From contig JADHNI010000042.1 of NCBI GenBank assembly GCA_016779585.1, positions 1 through 32,614 of the forward strand: 32,614 nucleotides of DNA, in the 5' to 3' direction. Below are positions 14,795 to 24,259 of this stretch, piece by piece. Numbering within the stretch: position 1 is the first letter of the stretch; the number at the start of each line of letters is the position of its first letter. The notes below the pieces were generated by a model. It had not been told where the DNA came from, searched no databases, and saw only the letters and a program-made list of their open reading frames with translations. Made by a program: the position numbers and the translations under genes. The DNA comes from Pseudomonadales bacterium (GTDB lineage: Bacteria; Pseudomonadota; Gammaproteobacteria; Pseudomonadales; Azotimanducaceae).

Positions 14795-14882
14795 TGTCGC
14801 CCCCGAGCGCTCTGAAATGGCTGTGATATCGCCATCGATGATGCAAAACAAACAGCTACATAAACGGCTACGGAAACATTGA

Positions 14883-17564
14883 ATGGGTAAATCGCTCGTT
14901 ATTGTCGAGTCACCAGCTAAGGCGAAAACGATTAATCGTTATCTCGGCGATGACTTTATTGTGAAGTCCAGCGTCGGACACATTCGCGACCTGCCTGTGT
15001 CTGGAACCAGCAAGAGCGACCCCAAGGCTCGTGCAGCTGAAGCGGCCAAGACTCGAAAGATGTCGCCGGAGAAGAAAGAGGCGTACAAGAAAGAGAAAGC
15101 CCGCAAGCAGCTCGTGGCTCGCATGGGTATCGATCCGGACAACGACTGGAAAGCCAACTACCAGATTCTGCCTGGTAAAGAAAAAGTCGTTTCAGAGCTG
15201 AAGAAGCTTGCCCAGAATGCTGACGAAATTTATCTCGCAACTGACCTTGACCGGGAAGGTGAAGCTATCGCCTGGCACCTGCGCGAGGCAATTGGTGGTG
15301 ACGAATCCCGCTACCGTCGTGTCGTGTTCAATGAAATCACGAAGAAAGCGATCCAGGAAGCTTTCGAAGAACCCGGCGATATTAATATGGATCATGTTAG
15401 TGCTCAGCAGGCGCGACGTTTTCTTGATCGCGTTGTGGGTTTCAAACTGTCTCCGCTGCTCTGGGCCAAAGTCGCACGTGGACTGTCTGCCGGTCGTGTC
15501 CAGTCAGTTGCGGTCAAACTGATTGTTGAGCGGGAGCGGGAAATTCGAGCGTTTGTCCCGGAAGAGTACTGGGAAGTTTACGCGGACCTGTTGCAGAGTG
15601 ACGGTGATGCGCCTGCGGTAAAGTTTCAGGTAACGAAACAGGATGGCGAGAACTTCAGGCCGCTGAACAAGGAGCAGACCGATGCTGCTCTGGAAATCCT
15701 GAACAGTGCGACTTTTACTGTTACCAGGCGTGAAGACAAACCCACGCAAACCCGGCCCACTGCACCTTATATAACGTCAACGCTGCAACAGGCGGCGAGC
15801 ACGCGTCTGGGATTTGGTGTGAAGAAAACCATGATGCTGGCACAGCGTCTTTACGAGGCCGGCTACATCACCTACATGCGAACGGATTCCACCAACCTGA
15901 GTGCCGAGGCCGTTGCCGCTTGCCGTGAGTTAATCGGCAAGGATTTTGGCGACAAGTACCTGCCTGACCAGCCACGACTGTATTCATCCAAGGAAGGCGC
16001 GCAGGAAGCGCACGAGGCGATTCGTCCCTCTGATGTCACTGTGAAATCGACGAACCTGAAAGGTATGGAGCGAGACGCGGAACGACTATATGAACTCATC
16101 TGGCGGCAGTTTGTTGCCTGCCAGATGCCGAATGCGGACTATATTAGTACGAGTGTACTGGTGGGGGCGGCTAACCCAGCCGTGAGCGAGAAACAGTTAG
16201 AACTGCGTGTTCGCGGTCGCATCCTGCAGTTTGACGGATACACTCGCGTGCAGCCGCCGGCTGGCAGGAAAGAAGAAGAGCAAGCACTGCCGGATTACCA
16301 GGTTGACCAGGTGCTTAAACTTGAAGAACTGTTTCCATCGCAGCACTTCACCAAGCCGCCACCCCGCTATGGTGAGGCGAGCCTGGTGCGTGAACTGGAA
16401 AAACGTGGCATTGGTCGCCCTTCAACCTATGCGTCAATCATTACCACCATCCAGGATCGCGGTTACGTCACACTGAACAACAAGCGTTTCTATGCAGAAA
16501 AAATCGGTGATGTGGTTACAGAGCGTCTGAGCGAAAGTTTCAAGGACCTGTTGGATTACAACTTCACCGCCCAGCTTGAAGAGGGTCTCGACAAAGTTTC
16601 GGATGGCGACGTCGAGTGGAAGAGCCTGCTGAATGAGTTCTACCGGGACTTTGAGAACAAGCTGGAAAAAGCAGAAGGTGATGGCGAGGGCAGCATGCGC
16701 GCCAATGAGCCTTCGATGACAGATATCAAGTGCGAGAAGTGCGGACGCGATATGCAGGTGCGCACGGCCAGCACAGGCGTGTTCCTGGGATGCTCAGGGT
16801 ATGCACTGCCCCCCAAGGAACGTTGCAAGCACACCATCAACCTGATCCCTGGTGATGAAGTCGTCAGTGTGGACGGTGACGAGGAAGAAGAGTCGCGAAT
16901 CCTTCGTGACAAACGCCGTTGCGAGAAGTGTGGCACTGCGATGGACAGCTATCTGATCGACACTGAACGCAAGCTGCACCTGTGTGGCAACAGCCCTGAT
17001 TGTGCCGGATTTGCGATAGAGAAGGGTGAGTTCAAAATCAAGGGTTACGATGGACCGGTTCTTGAGTGCGACAAGTGCGGTGCTGAAATGCAATTGAAGA
17101 CGGGCCGATTCGGCAAGTATTTCGGTTGCACTGCAGAAGACTGCAAGAACACACGCAAACTGTTGCGTAACGGTGAACCGGCACCTCCTAAGATGGACCC
17201 GGTACCCATGCCGGAACTGCAGTGCCAGAAGGTTGACGATACTTACGTGTTACGCGATGGTGCGGCGGGGATTTTCCTGGCTGCCAGCCAGTTCCCCAAG
17301 AACCGGGAGACGCGAGCACCTTATCTCGATGAGCTCCTGCCACACCAGAATGAAATTGACCCCAAGTACCAGTTCCTTATGCGTGCCCCGGCGAAAGACC
17401 CGGAAGGCAGGCGTTCACTGGTCAAGTTCGCACGCAAGACGAAAGAACACTACGTCATGACGGAGAACGACAAGGGCAAGCCGTCAGGCTGGCGGGCTGA
17501 TTTTGTGAATGGTGAGTGGGTCGAGTCTGAAAAGGGTTCGGGTAAGAAGGCAGCTACTGGGTAA
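14883..17564 (+). CDS. topA: DNA topoisomerase I
   Basis: 893 residues, type IA topoisomerase that relaxes negative supercoils. TOPRIM domain at the N-terminus: [20 protein letters not shown] with catalytic Glu, and [17 protein letters not shown] with the DxDxE metal site. Active-site Tyr331 lies in [14 protein letters not shown]. The C-terminus has several zinc-ribbon repeats: [18 protein letters not shown] and CDKCGAEMQ, each with a later cysteine pair (the middle one has the form LCGNSPDC). After them comes a basic tail. Length and order match E. coli TopA. ATG 14883 gives the family-standard start [11 protein letters not shown]. It converges on lexA. Confidence 0.98.
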   Translation: MGKSLVIVESPAKAKTINRYLGDDFIVKSSVGHIRDLPVSGTSKSDPKARAAEAAKTRKMSPEKKEAYKKEKARKQLVARMGIDPDNDWKANYQILPGKEKVVSELKKLAQNADEIYLATDLDREGEAIAWHLREAIGGDESRYRRVVFNEITKKAIQEAFEEPGDINMDHVSAQQARRFLDRVVGFKLSPLLWAKVARGLSAGRVQSVAVKLIVEREREIRAFVPEEYWEVYADLLQSDGDAPAVKFQVTKQDGENFRPLNKEQTDAALEILNSATFTVTRREDKPTQTRPTAPYITSTLQQAASTRLGFGVKKTMMLAQRLYEAGYITYMRTDSTNLSAEAVAACRELIGKDFGDKYLPDQPRLYSSKEGAQEAHEAIRPSDVTVKSTNLKGMERDAERLYELIWRQFVACQMPNADYISTSVLVGAANPAVSEKQLELRVRGRILQFDGYTRVQPPAGRKEEEQALPDYQVDQVLKLEELFPSQHFTKPPPRYGEASLVRELEKRGIGRPSTYASIITTIQDRGYVTLNNKRFYAEKIGDVVTERLSESFKDLLDYNFTAQLEEGLDKVSDGDVEWKSLLNEFYRDFENKLEKAEGDGEGSMRANEPSMTDIKCEKCGRDMQVRTASTGVFLGCSGYALPPKERCKHTINLIPGDEVVSVDGDEEEESRILRDKRRCEKCGTAMDSYLIDTERKLHLCGNSPDCAGFAIEKGEFKIKGYDGPVLECDKCGAEMQLKTGRFGKYFGCTAEDCKNTRKLLRNGEPAPPKMDPVPMPELQCQKVDDTYVLRDGAAGIFLAASQFPKNRETRAPYLDELLPHQNEIDPKYQFLMRAPAKDPEGRRSLVKFARKTKEHYVMTENDKGKPSGWRADFVNGEWVESEKGSGKKAATG

Positions 17565-17578
17565 CCAGCTTACTGCCA

Positions 17579-17690
17579 CGGGTACCTGTTCTCGGTACCG
17601 CTGCAAGCGGATCGCCGCCCGGTCGATCCCTGTACGCTGGCTTTCGGGCTCCTGCCCTCGAGCCTACCGAGCCCAGGTCCCCGGGCGCGT
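17579..17690. other. Stacked dyads between convergent topA and lexA
   Basis: This 141-bp GC-rich gap contains GGTACC-TGTTCTC-GGTACC (17581-17599), GGATCG...CGATCC (17609-17629) and further GAGCC/GGGC-rich segments. No T-run follows any stem, so a standard terminator is not evident. It may act as a structured bidirectional 3' region. No gene is seen. Confidence 0.4.
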
Positions 17691-17705
17691 TCGCTGAGAG
17701 GTCAA

Positions 17706-18302
17706 CTAGTGTCTTATTACCCCGACACCGAGCCCTTCAATTTCGAACTCCTGGTAACGCAGATCCACCTCAATCGGTGAGTAGTCCTTGTTCTCAGGCA
17801 ACAGTGTCACCTGGTACTTGCTACGTGAACGTTTCAGTCGCTTTACCGTCACCTCGTCTTCGATGCGCGCTACCACGATGTCGCCGTTGTTCACATTCTG
17901 TGTCCTGTGCACGGCCAGCAGGTCACCATCCAGGATGCCACATTCAATCATTGAATCACCGCGCACCTGCAGCAGGTAGTCAGCGCTTGGGCTGAAGAAG
18001 GTTGAAGGCAGTTCGCAGTAGTCTTCAATGTGTTCCTCGGCAAGGATGGGGTTACCTGCAGCGACCCGACCAACAATCGGAATGCCCTCGCTTTCAGGCA
18101 GCTTGATGCCGCGCGAGGTGCCCGGAATCATTTCAATGGCGCCCTTGCGAGCCAGTGCTTTCAGGTGTTCTTCAGCAGCGTTGGCGCTCTTGAAACCCAG
18201 CTCGTTGGCGATGTCTGCTCGAGTAGGAGGGTAGCCAGTCTCGTCGATATAGCTTTTTATGAAGTCCAGGACTTCGCTCTGCCTTGGCGTCAGCTTGTTC
18301 AT
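17706..18302 (-). CDS. lexA: LexA SOS repressor
   Basis: 198 residues. The N-terminal winged helix reads [20 protein letters not shown] with [23 protein letters not shown] as the DNA-recognition region. The self-cleavage site is Ala82-Gly83 (GRVAAGNPI); the Ser/Lys dyad is Ser117 ([10 protein letters not shown]) and Lys154 (EVTVKRLKR). It represses SOS genes and is cleaved when RecA filaments form. Two LexA boxes lie directly upstream, so autorepression is expected. It converges with topA; no sulA gene is present beside it, unlike in pseudomonads as I recall. Confidence 0.98.
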   Translation of the reverse strand: MNKLTPRQSEVLDFIKSYIDETGYPPTRADIANELGFKSANAAEEHLKALARKGAIEMIPGTSRGIKLPESEGIPIVGRVAAGNPILAEEHIEDYCELPSTFFSPSADYLLQVRGDSMIECGILDGDLLAVHRTQNVNNGDIVVARIEDEVTVKRLKRSRSKYQVTLLPENKDYSPIEVDLRYQEFEIEGLGVGVIRH

Positions 18303-18315
18303 GGCGTAATAACAC

Positions 18316-18331
18316 CTGTTTGTTTATACAG
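18316..18331. promoter_or_regulatory. LexA (SOS) box 1
   Basis: CTGTTTGTTTATACAG: fits the CTG-N10-CAG LexA operator. It lies 14 bp before the lexA start codon. Confidence 0.85.
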
Positions 18332-18334
18332 TTA

Positions 18335-18350
18335 CTGGAATTATATACAG
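18335..18350. promoter_or_regulatory. LexA (SOS) box 2
   Basis: CTGGAATTATATACAG: fits CTG-N10-CAG and covers the lexA -10 element. Its centre is 19 bp from that of box 1, giving a tandem operator like that of E. coli lexA. Confidence 0.85.
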
Positions 18351-18367
18351 GGATTGTCGAATGACAA
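18340..18367 (-). promoter_or_regulatory. lexA: lexA promoter
   Basis: On the minus strand TTGTCA (18367-18362), a 16-bp spacer and TATAAT (18345-18340). The -10 lies within LexA box 2, consistent with autorepression. Confidence 0.65.
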
Positions 18368-18477
18368 CGAATTTTCCTGATTTTTTCAACACCTGGCACG
18401 CAATGCTGAACCTTTTGTAGCTGCGCTATACTGCGCCGGCGGTGTTACAGAGATGAATGTCGAATAAGGAAATGCTC

Positions 18478-19254
18478 ATGAAGAACCTGCTCGTTGCCTT
18501 TTTAGTCTTGTTGCCCTTTGGTCTTGCAGCGGAAACGCCGGAAGAAAAGGGTCTCGCTATCGCTGAGGAAGCCGATCGTCGCGACCAGGGTTGGGTTGAT
18601 ATGCAGGTCACCATGAGCATGATCCTGCGCAATGCGAGGGGAGAAGAGAATCACCGTGAGATGCGCCTCAAGTCCCTTGAGGTTCCCGAGGACGGCGATA
18701 AAAGCATCATGGTGTTCGACACACCACCTAACGTACAGGGCACCGGCCTTCTGACTTTCTCCCACAAAGTGGGAGATGATGATCAATGGCTGTACCTGCC
18801 AGCACTGAAGCGAGTAAAACGAATCGCCTCGAAAAACAAGTCAGGTCCTTTTGTCGGCAGCGAGTTTGCGTTTGAGGACCTGAGCTCCCAGGAAGTTGAA
18901 AAGTACTCTTATAAATACCTGCGTGATGAATCGCTCAATGGTCTTGATTGTTTTGTCTCCGAGCGACTCCCGACTGACAGGTACTCGGGCTATACCCGCC
19001 AGATCACCTGGATCGACAAGGAACACTACCGGGTCCAGAAGGTCGATTACTACGACAGGAAAGACAAGCTGCTGAAAACGCTCACGTTCAACAACTACCA
19101 GCAGTATCTTGGTAAATTCTGGCGTGCTGACTCAATGATGATGGTGAATCACGTCAACAATAAAAGCACCGAACTGCTGTGGAAGGAGTATTCCTTCCAG
19201 ACGGGTCTCTCAGATCGCGATTTCAACAAAAACGCGCTGCAACGAACCCGTTAG
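18478..19254 (+). CDS. LolA-like outer-membrane lipoprotein-sorting family protein
   Basis: 258 residues from ATG 18478, chosen because AAGGAA lies just upstream and it gives a clean signal peptide (MKNLLVAFLVLLPFGLAA). In-frame ATGs at 18457 and 18472 are possible. The mature part has the pattern of the LolA-like 'lipoprotein-sorting' family: EADRRDQGWVDM, LRNARGEENHREMRLKS, GTGLLTFSHK, DDQWLYLPALKRVKRIA and the FVGSEFAFEDL segment. Such proteins are periplasmic hydrophobic-ligand carriers by fold. They often accompany RND/MMPL transporters and barrel proteins; here the next gene (3-nt gap) encodes a SPOR-barrel fusion. The ligand is unknown. Confidence 0.88.
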   Translation: MKNLLVAFLVLLPFGLAAETPEEKGLAIAEEADRRDQGWVDMQVTMSMILRNARGEENHREMRLKSLEVPEDGDKSIMVFDTPPNVQGTGLLTFSHKVGDDDQWLYLPALKRVKRIASKNKSGPFVGSEFAFEDLSSQEVEKYSYKYLRDESLNGLDCFVSERLPTDRYSGYTRQITWIDKEHYRVQKVDYYDRKDKLLKTLTFNNYQQYLGKFWRADSMMMVNHVNNKSTELLWKEYSFQTGLSDRDFNKNALQRTR

Positions 19255-19257
19255 CAC

Positions 19258-21198
19258 GTGAAGCTTCGACTGCCAGGTAGCCTGCTCGCCCTGTTGCTGA
19301 TTGCAGCGCCGGTGAGTGCTGAGCACTCGTTTGAGGTGCTTGGCAGTTTTCTGGAGCCCGAGACTGCACGAAAAGAAGGCAGTCGATTTGTCGCGGAAAC
19401 CGGGCTTGAGATCCTGCTTTATGAGACCCCTGTCGGAGAGCGGCTTCAGTATCGTCTTCTGACCAGCATCCCGCAGGACCCGGTGTACGTCGACCAGCTG
19501 GAGCAGCGATTGGCGCAGGCGGGTCTGGCTGACACCTGGACGCTTCGTCTACCGGACGAACTGCCGTTCATGGAAACCGTGTTTGCGGAACTTGAACTTG
19601 TCGATGTTAATACTGTGGCCTTCGCTGCGCCGCAGGGGAACTATATTGTTGCCGGCAGTTTTAGGGAACCCGGCCGCGCCGATGCACTGGTCGAGCGATT
19701 GTCGCTGCTCAACCCGGTCAGCATCGTACGGGTAGATGTTTCAGGCGCGTCCTACCAGCGAGTGCTGGTGGGACCGGTTGCAGCGGATGAAGAGGCCAGT
19801 GTCATTGCCCGACTCGTTGCCCAGGGTATCGAGGGCGCGTGGGTGCTGCGCTCCAGCGAGGAAGTGGTTCCTTATGTGCAGGAAAACCAGGACATCACCC
19901 CGGAGCTTAGAGGCCTTCGGATGCCGGGAAAACCTGCGACACCGAAGGCCCCCACTCCAGTGCGCGAGTATGAGGGCGATTACAATCCGGCAAAGCTAAA
20001 AAAAAAGTCCACGCCTTTCCCGACCCCCGGGGCAACTAGCAAAAGCTCGTCGGGGGAACCGGGTCGCTGGCGTACGGACATAGCCCCGGAGTTCCGTATA
20101 TTCAATGATCCGGGACTGAACGACCTGGATGAGTTTTATCCTTCTGTCAGCATCCAGACCGAGTATTACAAAACCTGGAATGGCGGTAGCGATATCTTCG
20201 CGTTTGTGCCGTTCTACCGATGGGATGGCCAGGATGAAGAGCGTACGCACTTTGATATCCGGGAGCTCACCTGGGTTCATGTGTCAGATGACTGGGAACT
20301 CAGAACGGGTATTCAAAAGGTGTTCTGGGGCGTCACCGAATCGCAGCACCTGGTAGATATCGTTAACCAGACTGACAATGTCGAAAACCCAGATGGAGAA
20401 GAGAAGCTTGGCCAGCCGATGATTAACCTGTCGCTGATCCGCGACTGGGGCGTGCTGGATTTCTATGTGTTGACGGGCTTTCGTGAACGCAATTTCCCGG
20501 GAGAGAAGGGAAGGCCACGCCTGCCATTGCTCGTGGATGATTCTGAACCAGTCTATGAATCGTCAGCAGAACAATACCGGACTGATTTTGCCGTGCGCTG
20601 GACCAACTATTTTGGTGAGCTGGAAGTCGGGCTGTCCCATTTTTCCGGCACCTCCCGGGAGCCGCGATTCCAGGCTGACCTAAGAACTGATGAGCCCGGT
20701 ATCCCGGGTGAGGCGGTGCTGATTCCTGTTTATGATGTGATCGACCAGACCGGCTTCGACGCCCAGTACTTTGTCGGTGACTGGGCCTGGAAGCTCGAGG
20801 CTATTACCCGAAGTGGCCAGGGCGATCGTTTCTCTGCCGCAACATTCGGCTTTGAAAAAACCTTTGTCGGCATCCTGGGCACACGCGGTGACCTTGGTGT
20901 CGTTGCGGAGTACCTGTTTGATGACCGCGGTGAGGATGCGCCAGTTATCGGCGAAGATGATGTCGCTCTAGGTTTTCGTTACACGGTAAACAACCCTTCA
21001 GATACAACTGCATTGCTGGTGTGGCTGTACGATGTCGATTCCGATGAGTATCTTATGACGCTTGAGGCTTCGAGCAGAATCGGTGCAAGTTGGAAGATGA
21101 TTCTCGAGGCATCAATGTTTAACGGTGATCCGGAGTCCGAGCTGGGATTTTTTCAGGACGAGGATTTTATCAAGTTAGAATTCATCCGATATTTCTAG
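19258..21198 (+). CDS. SPOR-domain / outer-membrane beta-barrel fusion protein
   Basis: 646 residues from a GTG 3 nt after the upstream stop. Signal peptide ends at about Ala21 (LLIAAPVSA). Two SPOR-like units follow: a weak one at about 24-100 (SFEVLGSFLEPETARKEGSR) and a clear one at about 128-200 (NYIVAGSFREPGRADALVER then SYQRVLVGPVAADEE). A Pro/Lys/Ser-rich linker (about 223-270) leads to a long C-terminal region (about 275-646) of alternating aromatic strands. It ends IKLEFIRYF, with terminal Phe as in outer-membrane barrels. SPOR domains normally bind denuded septal glycan, so the protein may tether a pore or lipid conduit to peptidoglycan. I do not recognise a named family. Confidence 0.78.
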   Translation: MKLRLPGSLLALLLIAAPVSAEHSFEVLGSFLEPETARKEGSRFVAETGLEILLYETPVGERLQYRLLTSIPQDPVYVDQLEQRLAQAGLADTWTLRLPDELPFMETVFAELELVDVNTVAFAAPQGNYIVAGSFREPGRADALVERLSLLNPVSIVRVDVSGASYQRVLVGPVAADEEASVIARLVAQGIEGAWVLRSSEEVVPYVQENQDITPELRGLRMPGKPATPKAPTPVREYEGDYNPAKLKKKSTPFPTPGATSKSSSGEPGRWRTDIAPEFRIFNDPGLNDLDEFYPSVSIQTEYYKTWNGGSDIFAFVPFYRWDGQDEERTHFDIRELTWVHVSDDWELRTGIQKVFWGVTESQHLVDIVNQTDNVENPDGEEKLGQPMINLSLIRDWGVLDFYVLTGFRERNFPGEKGRPRLPLLVDDSEPVYESSAEQYRTDFAVRWTNYFGELEVGLSHFSGTSREPRFQADLRTDEPGIPGEAVLIPVYDVIDQTGFDAQYFVGDWAWKLEAITRSGQGDRFSAATFGFEKTFVGILGTRGDLGVVAEYLFDDRGEDAPVIGEDDVALGFRYTVNNPSDTTALLVWLYDVDSDEYLMTLEASSRIGASWKMILEASMFNGDPESELGFFQDEDFIKLEFIRYF

Positions 21199-21211
21199 TG
21201 GAAACAGGTTT

Positions 21212-22288
21212 ATGGAAGATTCGCTGACAGAGCTGCAGGCATTGCTGGCCCGGCCGGAGGTGATCTGGGTCTTTGTCGTTGTGTTTGCGACGGTGGTGAC
21301 AAACTATGTTGCGCGAAAGGCGCTGGTGCAGGTTGAGAAGCAGGCGCTGAAAACCCAGAACGTCTGGGATGATGCCCTGGTGCGTTCAGCGCGCCGGCCC
21401 GCCACATGGCTTATCTGGGTGCTTGGTATCAGCTGGGCAGCAGAGATTATCGCCAAGGGTACGGACTCCACGCTGGATCAACTCATCGATCCGACGCGCT
21501 TTATCGCGGTGGTCGGTCTGCTGGTTTACTTCCTTGCAAGGTTTATCACCGAGGTAGAAGAAGCGTTTATCAAGAATGGGGCCGATATCACTACCTCACA
21601 TGCGGTCGGCAAACTGCTGCGCATATCCGTGTTCATCACCGGTGCGCTGACCATTCTCCAGACCCTTGGAGTCAGCGTTTCCGGCGTACTCGCCTTTGGC
21701 GGTATTGGTGGTATTGCCGTGGGATTTGCAGCGAAGGATCTGCTGGCTAACTTCTTTGGTGGCCTGATGATCTACCTCGACCGCCCCTTTTCGGTGGGTG
21801 ACTGGGTGCGCAGCCCTGACAGGGATATCGAGGGGACCGTGGAACATATCGGCTGGCGGCTGACAATGATCCGGACCTTTGACCAGAGACCGCTTTACGT
21901 GCCTAACTCAGTGTTCACGACCATATCACTGGAAAACCCGTCGCGGATGAGGAACCGGCGGATCTACGAGAAGATCGGTGTTCGCTATGATGATGCCTCG
22001 AAGGTGAAAGTGATTGTCGATGATGTGCGCAGCATGCTCGCCGAACACCCTGAGATTGACCCGAATCGTACCCTCATCGTGAATTTTAATGCTTTCGCAG
22101 CATCGTCGATGGAGTTTTTTGTGTATGCCTTCACGAAAACCACCAATTGGGTGGAGTTCCACAAGATCAAGGAATCGATTCTGCTGGATATCGTGGATAT
22201 CGTCGAAGGCCACGGCGCTGAGTTTGCTTTCCCGACACAGACGGTACACCTTGAAAGGTCGGAGATGGCAGAACCCGAACCCGAATAG
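21212..22288 (+). CDS. MscS-family mechanosensitive ion channel
   Basis: 358 residues. Hydrophobic helices at about 16-32, 64-80 and 97-113, then the MscS pore helix (about 155-184: GVLAFGGIGGIAVGFAAKD then LLANFFGGLM) and the beta domain (FSVGDWVRSPDRDIEGTVEHIGWR) with YVPNSVFT. It is an inner-membrane channel that opens under hypo-osmotic tension. The gene starts 13 nt after the SPOR-barrel gene with AACAGG upstream, so it is probably the third gene of that operon. Shorter than E. coli YbdG and slightly longer than E. coli MscS. Confidence 0.93.
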   Translation: MEDSLTELQALLARPEVIWVFVVVFATVVTNYVARKALVQVEKQALKTQNVWDDALVRSARRPATWLIWVLGISWAAEIIAKGTDSTLDQLIDPTRFIAVVGLLVYFLARFITEVEEAFIKNGADITTSHAVGKLLRISVFITGALTILQTLGVSVSGVLAFGGIGGIAVGFAAKDLLANFFGGLMIYLDRPFSVGDWVRSPDRDIEGTVEHIGWRLTMIRTFDQRPLYVPNSVFTTISLENPSRMRNRRIYEKIGVRYDDASKVKVIVDDVRSMLAEHPEIDPNRTLIVNFNAFAASSMEFFVYAFTKTTNWVEFHKIKESILLDIVDIVEGHGAEFAFPTQTVHLERSEMAEPEPE

Positions 22289-22378
22289 GAATCAGGTCGA
22301 AACGCCTGTCGGGGCATTGTGCGGCATCACCGGCAATAAGGCAGACTGCCGCCCAGCGTAAAAAGAAGTGGGAAAACC

Positions 22379-23179
22379 ATGGCAAACCTCTTGTTCTATA
22401 AAAAGCCCGTTCCGTTGAATAAGACGGATCATGCAGGTAAGAAAATCAATCCGGCAGGTCGTACTTTCAAGTTCGCATCGGGGACCAACTCCGTCATCAT
22501 CGCAGGAGTTGAATTCAGTGAGGCCGCCAAGGAGTATCCCATTGTGTTCGCCCAGGCGGGTGAAAGTGTTGTGCCGGTGGCGTTGCTTGGTCTGCGTAAC
22601 GAGGAAAACCTCTACGTTGACGATGAAGGCACCTGGGACGCCCGCTACGTGCCAGCTTTTGGTCGCCGCTATCCCTTTGTGCTGGCTGAAACCGGTCAGG
22701 ACGGTCAGAGAGTGGTTTGCATTGATGAAGCTTACGAAGGCTTCAACGATACAGAAGGTGAACCACTGTTTGATGGTGAAGAAACCACGCCAATCCTGAA
22801 ACAGGCCATGGATTTTCTCGAGGAGTACCAGAAACAGTACCAGCGCACAGAAGCCTTTGTGCAGCGGTTGAAGGAAAACGAACTTCTCATGGAGCTGAAT
22901 GCCAAGGTCGATATGGTCGATGGCCAGCAGTTTGGTTTGTCTGGCCTGCTTGCAGTGGATGAAAGAAAGCTACTCCAGATGCCGGATGACCGGGCATTGC
23001 AACTGTTCCGCTCCGGCGAGCTTTCGTGGATTTATTGTCACCTGATGTCGCTCGGTAACATGGGGCGCATGGTTGACCGCATCGCCCGGAGATCAGGAGC
23101 ACCGACAACGAGCGATGACTCTGACTCGGAAGAAAATCCAAAGCCGAAAGCCAAGGCCCGCGCCAAGAAAACCAGCTAG
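22379..23179 (+). CDS. SapC-family protein
   Basis: 266 residues. N-terminal MANLLFYKKPVPLNKTDHAG, the segments YPIVFAQAGESVVPVALLGL and ENLYVDDEGTWDARYVPAF, RRYPFVLAE, and the C-terminal part around WIYCHLMSLGNM are typical of the SapC family. The name comes from an S-layer association in Campylobacter; the function in marine gammaproteobacteria is unclear. There is no signal peptide. The C-terminus is a Ser/Asp then Lys/Ala-rich tail (about 242-266). Family members are often near TonB receptors or tryptophan-halogenase-like genes; none is here. GTGGGA precedes the ATG. The 90-bp gap after mscS leaves operon membership open. Confidence 0.88.
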   Translation: MANLLFYKKPVPLNKTDHAGKKINPAGRTFKFASGTNSVIIAGVEFSEAAKEYPIVFAQAGESVVPVALLGLRNEENLYVDDEGTWDARYVPAFGRRYPFVLAETGQDGQRVVCIDEAYEGFNDTEGEPLFDGEETTPILKQAMDFLEEYQKQYQRTEAFVQRLKENELLMELNAKVDMVDGQQFGLSGLLAVDERKLLQMPDDRALQLFRSGELSWIYCHLMSLGNMGRMVDRIARRSGAPTTSDDSDSEENPKPKAKARAKKTS

Positions 23180-23182
23180 TCC

Positions 23183-24259
23183 CTAGACAATAGGGGGTTC
23201 ATCAATTTCGGTGGCGACCGATTCCAGGACCTCTTCCACCAGGTCGATCTGTCTCGCGACCTGACCGTGGGGTGCCTCGAAAGAAGCAATATGGAACAGG
23301 GCTTCGCCTTCCGTCACCAGTGGGATATTGGATCGGCCAATAATCACGCCACCCATTGACGCGGTGACGGGAGATTCGTTTTCACCCAGCGGGTCTGCGA
23401 TAAAACCCAGTGTCTCGCCGGATGATACCCTCGCGCCGAGGGGCGCAATTGATCGGTGAATACCGCTCTGGGGTGCACGTACCCACCTCGAGTTTGAGGC
23501 AATCGTGGGCGGTTTCAGCCTGCTGTTCGTCGCAGGTGCCCGTTTCCTCATCCGGAGCATTCCAATACTTTCCATCACCCGAAGAATGCCGTTTACACCC
23601 CCGCGGATTGCGGTCTCATCGAATCTCAGTGCCTCGCCAGCTTCATAGACGATGGTTTTTATACCCATCTCGTGCGCGGTGTGGCGCAGGGAGCCCTCAA
23701 TGGTTTCGCTGTTCACAACGACCGGCAGGCCAAAGGCAATGGCCATATCTTCAACATCACTGTTATCGCTAAGTGCGGCACGAATCTGCGGAAGGTTTTC
23801 GCGGTTGACGGCGGCCGTGTGCAGGTCGATGCCGTGTGTGCACTGGCTCATGATGTGCTCTGTGAAGGTTTTTGCCAGTCTTGCGGCAATGGAACCTCGC
23901 TCGGACCCCGGGAACGAACGATTTAGGTCCCGCCTGTCTGGCAGGTAGCGCGACTGGTTCAGGAACCCGAATATGTTGACAATGGGAACGGCGATCAGCG
24001 TTCCACTGATACGACCGATACGACGGGCAGAGAGAACTCTTCGGATAATCTCCACGCCAATGATTTCATCGCCATGGACGGCTCCGGAGAGAAACAGCGT
24101 AGGTCCATCCTTTTTGCCATGCACCACGTGCACGGGGATGGACAGATCTGCATGTACAAACAGGTCAGGAACCGGGAGGCTTATCACTTCCCTGGTACCT
24201 GCAAGCACCCGTGTGCCATTCAGTTCGAAAGCTTCCCGGTGACTGTAGCGCGTTGCCAT
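23183..24259 (-). CDS. Succinylglutamate desuccinylase/aspartoacylase-family zinc carboxypeptidase-like protein
   Basis: 358 residues. The zinc site is visible: His62 and Glu65 in SGAVHGDE and His147 in GIDLHTAA. RDLNRSFPG (110-118) is the family substrate loop, and VYEAGEAL carries a candidate catalytic Glu. After about residue 260 there is a small beta-barrel domain (VRAPQSGIHRSIAPLGARV). It probably hydrolyses an N-acyl amino acid or related amide; the substrate cannot be told. It is third in the mfd-csiV operon: its ATG shares one base with the csiV stop (TGATG). Confidence 0.9.
   Translation of the reverse strand: MATRYSHREAFELNGTRVLAGTREVISLPVPDLFVHADLSIPVHVVHGKKDGPTLFLSGAVHGDEIIGVEIIRRVLSARRIGRISGTLIAVPIVNIFGFLNQSRYLPDRRDLNRSFPGSERGSIAARLAKTFTEHIMSQCTHGIDLHTAAVNRENLPQIRAALSDNSDVEDMAIAFGLPVVVNSETIEGSLRHTAHEMGIKTIVYEAGEALRFDETAIRGGVNGILRVMESIGMLRMRKRAPATNSRLKPPTIASNSRWVRAPQSGIHRSIAPLGARVSSGETLGFIADPLGENESPVTASMGGVIIGRSNIPLVTEGEALFHIASFEAPHGQVARQIDLVEEVLESVATEIDEPPIV

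Noticed and set aside
17565..17705. tRNA or small RNA gene between topA and lexA
   Set aside because: Several dyads but no cloverleaf, no promoter or T-run, and no recognisable RNA family.
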